DNA from: Latrodectus hesperus | Lineage: Eukaryota; Arthropoda; Arachnida; Araneae; Theridiidae | Length of the DNA stretch: 64,000 nucleotides | Direction: 5' to 3' | Assembly (NCBI GenBank): GCA_037975125.1 | Contig: CM075850.1 | Location: forward strand, 69,421,890-69,485,889 | Shown: positions 40,601 to 52,600 of the stretch, one piece after another | Layout of the letters: each line of letters opens with the position of its first letter | Position numbering within the stretch: the first letter of the stretch is position 1 | Position numbers and translations under genes: made by a program | Notes under the pieces: model-generated | Databases searched by the model: none | Seen by the model: the letters and a program-made list of their open reading frames with translations, nothing else | Told to the model about the DNA's origin: nothing

Positions 40601-43600
40601 CTCACTTAATCACATACAATTTAAAATAATAATTCAAAAATTTTAAAAATTGTAAAAAAAATGAAAAACTCAAAAACTTATTCAACTGAAACTAACACAG
40701 CACATTTTAAAATTTAATATAATGCAATTAAGAATGCCCCACACAATTTTCTATAAGCATAGGGAATCACTCTAAAAGTTACTTTAATAAACTGTTATAT
40801 AATCAAGAGAAGAAATGTGACAATTTTACCATTTGCCATAATTCTATAAATATGGTTTTTAGTAAAATGAAAAATCAATGTATAGTGTCACATTTATTAA
40901 GTTAACACAATTATTAGGAAATATTAAGTTAATTTTACGTATTTGATAGAATTATTACGCACAGTTACTAGGATAAGGCAGACAATGCACACTTGTTAAA
41001 ATACTTCATGAACTTAAATGATAGTTTGACATGAAGATATATTTTATTTTTACATCATTCATATAACAGATGGAGCATCACCATATACTATTTTACTATT
41101 TTATATCTGCTATTTTTAACAAATGAGAAGGTTCTCATAATCAGTCAATATTTCCCATACATAAAGATATCATAGTCTCTTCAATCTAATATCTGATGAT
41201 TTTTAATTGCAATTTTTTTTAATTAAAAGGTATTTTGTATTCTTCAAACTGTTATCATTGTCAATAATGAAACATATTATCCATCAAATAGTGAGAGTTA
41301 TCCTGTGATAGAAGTTACTTAATAATGCAAAGGATATGATATCATACTGAACACAAATATGTTCAGTATAATATCATATCCTTTGCATTATTAAGTAACT
41401 TCTTGCACTTCTAATTTACATTCATATTTCATCAGTTAAATTACATTTGTAATTCATGTAACAAAAAGATTCAGAGCAATTTACTTGATCACAAATAGAA
41501 TTATTAAATAATTAATTTTGCTGCTCTCACATATTTTTTAATTTTTTTCATTTGGGGGAGGAAGTACATTTTTGGAGTATTCTTTTTGCTTTTATCATGC
41601 AAAATTCTGTTTTTTTTTCTTTTTTTTCTTATCTTACCTGCATTTTGAACAAAACACTTTTTACATTAATATTTCTAATTTATCAATAGAAGAGAAAAAC
41701 TGATAACATAGTTAGGTTGAAAACATCTTTAAGATTTAATATAGAATTTTTTATATATTTTATTCACACAATTTTTTTTAAGAAACAATGATTCAAAAGT
41801 TTACCTAAGCAAAAATTTGAGTTACAGACTATATGATTTATACAAAAATAAGTATATTTACTTTTTGACTGGTGCTACTGCTGCTTTCAAATAAAGGAGA
41901 AGTTTTATCAGATTCATCAGGCTTCTTTTCTGTTACCTAGAACAATTGTTTTTAATTTAAAACATGTCAAGCTATATTCATTAGTTTAAAATGGTTTACT
42001 ATGAAGTTTTCAAGAGTAGTATCTATTTTATCTTCATATAAAAATTTGCAAAAATAAAGAAATTTATGATTTTGTCAATTTCTTAAATTTAAATGAGTTT
42101 TTTAGTTTAGTTTTCATGGATAGAAAGTTTCTTATATGTTCCACAGTTGTGAACTACATTCAAAAACCATAATTTTTTTAAATACATTTTTATAAAAATT
42201 TAATGATTATATCATTTTTACTTTATGAAACATTTCGACTCTCAATTTTTGTGTCAAAATATAAAATTATGTGAGCATTTCCATAATATTTTCTAACAGA
42301 TGACAATTGGAAATCATAGAAAAATTACCTTTCATAAAGGATTCTGATGTTAGAAACAGGAGATTTCATGAACTATTTGAAAATTATAATGGTTCTTTTA
42401 TTTGATTCATAATAAAGAGTAATATTAAAATTTAGATACTTAAAACTTAGCAAAATTAGATTCATGAAATAAAATATTTATTTTACAAATTAAATTAATG
42501 TACAGAGAATTGAAAATTACAAAATAAGAATTTACTTCAGCTTTTTTTAAAGATTTTTCTTTTCCCAATCCAAATAAATCATCTTCATCCTCATCATCAG
42601 CAGCAAAATCAAATTTCTTTCTATAAATTATTTTGAATTATTAATAACATTAAGCAATAATAATTTCAAACATAAAATCCAAAAGGATTTTTACAAAACT
42701 TAAAATTCCTCAATAAACAATATATACTTTTATTAATTCGAATTTTTTTTATTATGTCTACCAAGCAATTCATTTTAAACCATTACAATCACGGAACTTG
42801 AGAAATCGATAATTACATGTAAATTATTGTAACAGAAAGTTTTGGCAGTTATTTAACACATATAAAACTATCCTACATTAATTAATTATTGATTTCACAT
42901 AAGAATTCTTAATACCATATAAACTTGAAAAAATAATGAAATAAAAAAATATATAATTTCATACAGTAATCACTTTGCATACAATGACTAATTTTTTTTT
43001 AAACCTAGAATTTAACCTGAATTTGAAATCACAATAAACATACACATCAGTAATAGAAATTGCCACATCAAAAATAGATAAAGTATTTAACTGAAAACCA
43101 AAGTACTGATTATTCAGCAACCAACTTTATAATGTTGGTTTTAAATAAATATGCCAGAGAAATGTAGTGAAAAAAATTAGCATTAAATATCCACTGTTTT
43201 TCAAATACCAATGCATTTTAATGCACTGACATCAATGATTAAAATAAAAAATATACATAAGATGTTAGATGCTTTATTTGTTAATGTTTTTAAAGAAGAC
43301 AAATTTTTAAAAAAAATCATAATTACCAATGTATTATGAGTTAAATAACATAATGAATTATCAAAATTTATTCAAAAGATCATTTATAGTTTTGGCATTT
43401 ACATATAATATACGATTTCTTAAATATACAGAAATATTGGCACAAAGTTTTCGTTTCAATATCTTTGGTACTTTTAATTTCTTTTAACATGCTCTCTGCA
43501 GTTATTTTCATTTTCATGATAATTATTCACAACCAAGCATATAATTTTTGTTTTTTTATAATTACTATTCTTTTTTATCTAACACACCAAGATTAATTTA

Positions 43601-46600
43601 CTTCTTAATTAAATTTTAACACTAACAATTAGGAATATATTTCTAATTTTTATACATAAGTTAATCTTATTTGAAAACTGTCATAACAGCTTTTTAGAGC
43701 TTTTAAAAACTTTCCAGAAATAGAATTTTTTAAATGAAATAAATACCTGAAAAACAACAAAGTCTATACTATTTAAGAGAAATTTTCCTCCTTCAAAGTT
43801 TTCTGATAATTGTACAGATTTTTTTTACTTTTGACTTATTTTTAAATTCCACAGATTTGTTTAATTTCTTTGTGATTTATTCAAGCAATTATGACATTCT
43901 CTATAGTTTAGTCAAATTATGTTGAATTTATAACACTAAAATAACACTTTTCTTTCACTTCTTTTTCTCTTTATGTTACAATCTATATTTTAGCCACACT
44001 TCCATAACATAAAAGTGAATTTATGATAATATTTATAAAAAGATTTTATAAAATTACAAAACTAAAAATAGAATTTTCATATTCTCATTGGACTTTTATT
44101 TTGTTTCTTCATTCCCGTTAAATGGAAAACCATGCAATTTTTTTCATAAAACTTAAAATTTTTATTTATATTTCAATTCATTAATTTTAATATTATTTGA
44201 AATTTTCAATTTTCTTAAGACCATTTGATACAGAGAAATAATGATCATCTGAAGTAATTAAGGTTTAGATTACTACGAATATAAGAAAGCTCGGATAACA
44301 CACCATAATAGAAGTTCAACAATTCATTAATTAAATAAGTAATTTAACATTAAGCAATTATATATATATGCCCATATGCTAATAATTAATCACACAGTGA
44401 ATAAAAATTAATTTGGATAAAAATAAAGAACCTCAGAAAAAATGCCAATTGTGTATATAATTCTTCCCTTCCTGTACTCAATATCTTAATGGATTATTCC
44501 CCCCCCCCTTTTTTTATTTTTCAAGAATTCCTTATAGTTAAACTCTAATTAAAATATCCAGATGCTCAACTCAAAAAAAAATTGCAAATAAAATATTATA
44601 ACAATTATTAGTAATATCAAACAATTTTCAAGAACTTTAATGTATGTCTTATGAAAAATGTCAGTATAAAACAATGAAAAAAATTTATATACTTATCTTG
44701 CAAAAGTAATGCACAGATTATAACATTCCAAATAATTACAGATTAGCCAATCTCAGTCCAGTTTGAAAATTATTTAACACATTAGTAAGGTCATATTTAA
44801 ATTTTTTAATCATGTGAATAATATGAATTCAGGAAGGATTTATTTATTTACTACAAAAAATTTATTATAAAAATTAAATAATTTTAATTTCTACTCTAAA
44901 GAAGTCTGTAGAATAACTCAGTTATTTATCAGCAATATAAAAATTCAAGATGCCAAAATGATCTTTAAAGGTTATATCATGTTAAACATAAATATTTATA
45001 ATAAATAATAAAATTGTTCACAATTAAATTCTAATCAAATTCTATAAGCTGAAGTATTTGAAAAAGGTAAAAACATTTGACCAACTTTTAAGACTTGTGT
45101 TGCCATTCTCGAAATCTTAAAATTTTTACTCTCCACAACATTATTATAAGCTGTAACTCTTATTTTTCATTGTCTTAAGCAATGTCTTAAGATACAAAAT
45201 TCTTTGAAAGAGTGAATTGTAATTTTGTTGGCAAGTGCATAGCTCTTCAATTGGATAATATTTAATTGTTCAACTTAAAAGCAGTAAATCAATGAAAGAT
45301 ATGATAGAATTATTTTGAAATTTTAGCATATTTATAAAATTATTTGGGATCCTTTTTACTAGCAGAATGGAGAATACTACATACTTTAAATGCATGGCAT
45401 TCTTGGTGCCTAAATCATTAATTGAAAATACCCAAATTGTATTTTAAACAAATTGGAAATGATTTTGGTTTGGATTTTCATTTAGAAAAATGTTCTCAAT
45501 ATTTGGATAATGTATTCTCTGAATGGCTGCCAGTGATCTCAAAATGACAGGAATTAAGCATTTTCTATCAATGATTGGTTCAATTTAGTATGAGAACTCA
45601 GTTCATTCGATATAAAAATCAGATTTTAATGTTATGGAATTCAATATACTTCCACAATGCTTTTCACAGAGAATCTAACAATTTAAATTGTTAGTTTTTT
45701 GGTCTCATGAAGTATATATCACACTCAAAATCTATCATCAGCTGTTCTTACTAACAATTAATGATTTTCAAAAAAAAAAAAAATCCATGATTTTATGATT
45801 GTTTTTCAAATTATCTATGGTCAAACTAATATATTCATAAGCTTAACAGAAATTTCAGCAGTCAATAATGACATGTTGGTGAAGGCATTCAACTCAGTTT
45901 TTTTATTCTGTATAACATATAAATTTCATTGCAATGTCTTTTTGAATATGTCTATCAAGTGTCTTATACCTAAGCCAATGAAACTCATTGTAATGAGATT
46001 TTGCATGATTATTTTGGTTATTAAATAAAATATTTCCTTCAGTAAAAATGTTACTCTTATTAAGATATTAGTTTCGGTTATTAAATAGATATGGTCGATC
46101 ATTGCTTTGGAAGGGGTGAAAGATAATGAAAGAAATTTAATACAGAATATTAATTCTATAGATAAATAAATATTGGAATCCTTAAAAATTTCAGAAACAT
46201 TTTAGAATTTACTACACTTCAAATTCAAATTAATATATCACTTTTAAAGCCCATTAATTGGTCTCATGTACAGATAATCACTACTCAATCATGTAGCTAT
46301 AATCTCATGTAGTTATCAGTTGAACAATTTTACAAATAAATCACTTAAAATAAATAATAAAAATATGCTAACTTCAATGTTTGAAAAGAAACATAAATAA
46401 ATGAAGGTCTTGACAATGAATTGCCTGCTTATGAAATTTTTAATATAATGTTATTGCTATCTGGAAGCTTGCAAAAACATTGGAAACTTGCAATATTTGA
46501 GGGTTTTTTGTTCAATATATACAAAATAAAATTGGAAGAAAATAAATTAAAAATATTTAAGTTAATATATTCAGATTTAATAAAACATTGTTTCTAAAAA

Positions 46601-49600
46601 AATTGACATTTGATTGATATGAAAACTAATTATCTTCAACAGAAATGATAAATATACATGACAAAATTTAATTGTTTAAAAATGAAAATTTTACAAGCTA
46701 TATAAAGAAACATACGAGGTAGTTTTCTTTGAAGAGAATAAATCATCACCATCTGATTCATCCCCAAAGAGAGAATCATTAGCACCACCACCACTCATAA
46801 AACCAAAAGTATTTCCAGTAGATTTTATAGATGGCGCTGAAGAAGGAGTAGACGAACTATCAGCTTTTTCTGGTGATTCTTGTTTAGTTACCTGAAAACA
46901 ATAAAATATGAAATTAAAATTGCTCATTAATAAGCAATAAAATTATATACAAAGAAAAATTATTTCTGTGATTTTAATACTTCATAATCAAAAAATTTGG
47001 CAAAAAGTAAAACTAATATTTCAGTAACACATTATTTTAAAAGTGATACGATAAAAATATAAACAAAAAATGATATAATTAATGAATATTTCATTAAATA
47101 TAGATGTATCAGACAACACACATAATATTAGTTAATGTAAATATTTGTAGAAAACAATTCTCACAAATATGGAAATTGCTGTTTTGAAATGTTAAAACAT
47201 ATGCACAAAATGCCTTCATCAAATTAAGAAAGTATTTTTATGGCATGAAAACATTCTAATGATTTTTATTTTCATATCGGACTTCACCAAGTGCAAGCAA
47301 AAGTACTTGACAAACCCGCTCCTGCCGATGGGGGTGAAGGTAGTTCAAGCCAACCTCTACCACAGTGGAAGTTGTACTACTAACCTCAGTAAGAAGTTTT
47401 TTGCTGAGGATATACACCTGGCCCTGATTCAGGAACCCTGGCTGGTTAGGGGGAGAATCAGTGGCCTCAAAGGAACTAAAGGTAAGCTTATCTATTGTAC
47501 CAATAGCAATGCTAGAACATGCATACTCTTACATAAAAACATTGAGGTTTTACCCCTCTCTGAATTTATCCTTAGAGACTTGACAGCTGTGAAAGTCAGA
47601 CTCAACATAAAGGGAGGGGACAGAGAAATTGTTTTTGGCTCTGTGTACTTGCCCTATGAAGAGAAGGCTCCACCTGACCATTCTCTGCACAAGCTCATGA
47701 ACTTTTGCAGAGACAACAACTTACAGGTAGTCCTAGGACTAGACTGTAATGCTCACCATGTTGTCTGGGGAAGTACGGACACAAATAAAAGAGGTGAGTA
47801 CCTTTTAGAATTCATTCTTAACTACGGGTTAGATATTCTAAATAAGGGCAACGAACCAACTTTCATTACTTCCAATCGATCTGAAGTAATTGACATTACT
47901 ATAATGACAAAACTAATTAGCAAAAATATCAAAATTTGGAAAGTAGATGGCAGACCTTCTGGCTCAGATCATCAAAACATCCATTTTGAAATTCACTCTA
48001 ATGTGTGTCTGGATCGCATGTTCAGAGACCCAGTTAAGACGGACAGGAAGGAAATTCCAGGAGGATTTGACTGGGTTGGTTGAGCTCGGGAACAGACTTA
48101 TTAGAGACAACTACGATCTAGAAGTTACAGCAGACCTTCTGCACAGTAGTATTCTAGATTCTTATCATAACAATTGCCCTATTCACACTAGGAAAGCTAA
48201 GCTCCAATGTCCTTGGTGGAATGACTCGAAAGGGCAAATATTAGGAAACTTTTTAATAAAGCCAAGAAAAATGGTGAATGTGAGAACTATAAAACGGCCC
48301 TCACTAATTATAACAAACTTGTTAGGAAAAGCAAAATTAACTCTTGGAAGAAGTTCTGTGAAGAGATAGATTCTATCTCTGAAGGAGCTAGACTCCAAAA
48401 ATTCCTCAAAAGGGATGAACCTATTTTGGTTGGCACCTTAAAGGACGAGGAGGGTAATTTTGCTGCTTCCGGAAAGAGGTTATGGAAATTATGACCAAAA
48501 CCCACTGAACTCAATGTGCTTATTCCAGGTGAGTTTCACCTTGAATTCACATTGATGATAAAATTAATCGAGCAAAGAAAAGCATTATGATTTGCAGACA
48601 AATGCTTGGTAAAAACTGGGGTCTACATCCAAAACTGATCTTGTGGATGTACACAGCTATTGTCAGGCCCCTTCTCACATATGCTGTGTGATCTGGTGGC
48701 GTAAGGTGGAACAGAAGACTGTGACAGACTAGGAGGTCTACAAAGACTAGCCTGTCTCTGCATCACAGGAGCAATGTCCACTGCACCAACCAGAGCATTG
48801 GAAATTATGTTGGATCTGACACCCTTAGACATCTTCATCTGCAGCACTGCCAGAATGACTGCATACAGAATGAAGCTACAAAACCAATGGTACGACTAAC
48901 CTGTTGCCAAAAGGCACAGGGGTATTACCAGGAAAATTCAAGATCCTACTTTCTTGATGCCTTCGGACATCATGGAAAAGTCATACATGTTTGAAAGGAC
49001 ATTTGAAATAGTTTTTCCAACTAGAGACGAATGGGATAACAACATGTTAAAAACTAAAACAGGAGATCTAATACGGCACACAGATGGATCACTGAAAAAC
49101 AGCCTCAGGACTGGGAGTATGTGGCGTGTCACCAAGAACCAGCCTATCTGTAAGCCTTGGATGATACGCTATGGTCTTCCAGGCAGAAGTTTTGGCCATT
49201 ATCCACTGTCTGGGACTAAATATGAGGAAGGACTACCATGGTAAGCAGATTCTCATTTTTAGTGAGAGTCAAGGCGCTTTAAAAGCGCTCAGTTCTTTCG
49301 AAATCAAATCTAAAATGATTTTGGAATGTAGAAACCTTCTTACAGAACTGGCAACTAGAAACAAGGTGATCCTTGTATGGGTGCCAGGGCACAAAGGTAT
49401 CGAAGGTAATGAAAGGGCTGATGAACTTGCTAAACAAGGATTGTCTTTTGCTCCCATTGGTGCAGAACCTTTTTGTGGAATCAATTTGAAGACGGCAAAA
49501 ACCAATGTTCTTAGAGAGGAAAAACAGAAGATGTATGAAGCTTGGCTCAACACTTCTGGTCAAACCCACGCTAAAAGTATGATCTGTGGATCATCAGCAA

Positions 49601-52600
49601 GGATTGCCTCTGAAATTCTTAGATCCTCTAGGCAGAAGATACATTTAATCGTAGGCTTCATAGCTGGGCACTACTATTTTAGAAAACACCTCCATAAAAT
49701 GGGACTGTTTCAGCAAGACCCTATCTGCAGGAAATGTCATACGCAAGAGGAAACGGCCAAGCATATCATTTACGAATGTGAGGCTCTTGTCCTCCCTAGA
49801 TTAACTTCTTTAGGCATCATCCATACTAGAGAGTTACACCTAGACTCCATTAAAGGGTTTTCGGACTTTATTAATAAAGTGGGTGACCCGAGCAACTGGA
49901 ACTAGGAAACATTGGGTTTGGAGTTAATAGTACAAAATGTTGATAAAAGCAGAGGTGCCCAAAGACATACAAACCCAACTCTAAGAAGAAGAATGATTTT
50001 TATTATTAAAATTGAACATTAAGTAATAATTTATGCAAGAGTTTCTAGACTATCAAGCAGAAAATTTTAACACCTATTATTTTTTTAAGCCAAACCGGAT
50101 TTAAAATGTACTTAGAATTAAAAATCATTAGATTATATTGTGATCATCCAAAACATTTCATATATCCAAATATGTCTGCATTTTCAAAAACAAACAAGAT
50201 TTTTTAAATACTACAATTCTGGACATTTTAGTTAAATAATTTATAAATAATAATGACAAAAAATTAAAGCAGTTTAAATACAATAATTATACAAGCTAGA
50301 AAAAATATTAACAAAAATAACTTACAAAACTATCTTTTGTAAATGAAGGTTTTTTGGCTTTAGACAATTTATTGAAAATATCATCTTCACTATCATCATC
50401 ATCACCAAATAAATCTGGCTCTTTGTTCTTTTGGGGTGCTACAATAATGAAAAGATTAAGGTTCACATAAGTTACATAAGATTAAGGTTCACATATGTTT
50501 AATTATACTAATTATGAAGCAAGACAAATAATGTAAATTCTTACTAGGCAATTTTTGGGTTGTGGGTACTTTGTTACTTTCAGTAGGTTTGGAAGTTTCT
50601 TTTGGTAAACTACTAAATAAATCATTTTCAAACATATCCTAAAAATAATAAATTTAGTAAATTTAAAATGTTGCATCACTTTTTTTATATTTCAGAAAAT
50701 AATATGCACAAATTTCAGTAAATAATATATAAATTTTTTCATTATTATATCCTTAAACTTTGATTTCAAATATCTTTAAAAATGGGAGTTTTATACACTT
50801 CTAAATGAAAAACACGTCTAGAGGAAATAAATTAAATATTTAGTATACTTAATTAAATTAATAATAAAATAAAATCCTTTCTGAAATTATAGTAAAACAT
50901 AAAATGAAATTAATTTTATTAAAGATATGTTTTAAATTTATTAGTTCCAAATAAATATATTTGTCAAATGTTGGATAATCGGGCAATACATATTTTAATA
51001 AATATATGCAATTTAGTTCTTGGCTTTAATAATTTTAAAGCAAATAAGCCAAAACTTTTAAACTACTAATTTTTTTAGTCAAAAACAGATAAATATATAA
51101 ATAATAACCCTACTTTTTCATCATCAAATCGTATTTCTGATGCAAACAACCCAGTCTTTTTTCGAAAAGGAGATTCGTCATCAGACCCATCATCAGCATC
51201 AGCAAATAGATCCTCACTTTCTAAGAAAAATCAAAACAATCGAATATCTTCTGTGTAATATATTTGAATTATGTATATTAATAATAATAATTTATTTAAT
51301 TCTGAAAAAATCTTCCTGCTAATAAATACAGAAGAGGTTAATCATTTTAAAATATCAGGAAATTTCAAAGGCATATATTCCATACATATTTCCCTGATCA
51401 GTTATTCAAATTTTCATGAAAAAATAATTACATTTTCTGGACTACAAAAGATGCATATGTACTAACTTTTTTAAGATTAAAATTTTAATGAGCTCCCTCA
51501 ATTCTACAATTTTTGAACTTTTTCTATACATGTTTTAACTTTTACAACATTTTAGTAGAACAATATGAGAAATATAAAAATTAATAACAGTAGTAGGTAA
51601 CACTCAATGAATTGATTAATCACATTGATAAGAAATAAGAAAATATCAGATCAATGTTCTGTAAATATTACCATGAATTTTAACATTAAATACATAAATT
51701 GAGACAAATTAAATATTTCATAAAAAAACAGACATTTAAAATAACAAAATTACTTATTGGTTACTTATTTTGGTAAATGACTTAAAAATTTTGCAATCTA
51801 AAAGCTTCTGATTATATTTTTTATATTTCTTCTAAATTTTTATTTACTATATAATAATAATTTTTTTTTTTATCTTCTGCAGTCTGTGGTTTTATCAAAT
51901 ACTTTCAATATTTTATAAAGCCTTAAAAAATGTACATTTAAAGTCCATTGGATTCAGTAAACTTTCCAAATAAAACCATAGTATATGATGCCTCATAAAT
52001 TATGGATACATAAATATACTTTTCTTTGTTAAATAAAACTTTCTTCATGAAGGTTTCCTATCTCATTGAAAATAATTTCTTAGTTACTAAATTGTAGAAC
52101 AATATCATGAGATTGTTCTACAATTTAGCACAAAATCACAAAATAGATTGTAAAAATATAAGACTTTGTAATGTTATCTTCTCCAAAAATAATTGAAAAG
52201 AATGTTTAAGATAATTTGTATGTTTTCCTTTTTGATGAAATGAGTAAATAGTTTCAATATTCCAGCATATACTTTAGTATACACAAAATAATACTAATCT
52301 TTCAGTGTTCTGATATTTATAATGTAGAGAAAATCTTGTAGAATTCTAAATCTTATTTTTTATTAATGTAACTAATATTAAATATTTTTGTCACATAATG
52401 ACAATTCCTGAATGGATTTGTATTTTAAGGATTTTGCTGAAATATTTTTACAATCTACTTTTAAAATTTACATAGCATTCAATTCTGAATTTAAAAAAAA
52501 CTTTTAAATTCAAATGCAATTACCTTATGAAATATATTTAAGCAGAAATTTACTGTCAATATAGTAATTTAATGCACACATTTTTTAGTTTAATAACTTT

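Larger units (their letters stand above)
31403..46715 (-). other. WASHC2 mid-tail introns
   Basis: The introns are 31403-34811 (Tc1 relic interrupted by a SINE), 34890-36902, 37038-37508, 37587-37721, 37803-38330, 38436-40363 (nested SINEs), 40454-41861 (large palindrome), 41937-42535 and 42621-46715. The last is 4.1 kb and AT-rich, with a C10 homopolymer near 44500 and an unassigned, slightly less AT-rich patch at 45200-46050. The intron at 34890-36902 has an unrecognised patch at 36090-36390. Confidence 0.75.
47271..49991 (+). mobile_element. Defective non-LTR retrotransposon (jockey/I/R1-like) in a WASHC2 intron, antisense to the gene
   Basis: The insert is bounded by a perfect 13-bp direct repeat, AATGATTTTTATT, at 47258-47270 and 49992-50004. 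From 5' to 3' it carries an AP-like endonuclease domain, a connector (CPWWND), a short remnant of the reverse-transcriptase C-terminus, an RNase H domain and a CCHC-type zinc motif (CRKCHTQEETAKHIIYEC), then a GAAGAAGAA end. The catalytic core of the reverse transcriptase is missing and there are several frame changes, so it cannot be autonomous. No gag-like first ORF is seen, so it is also 5'-truncated. Confidence 0.93.

Noticed and set aside
49269..49569. Two minus-strand frames over the LINE
   Set aside because: They are shadows of the RNase H frame on the plus strand.
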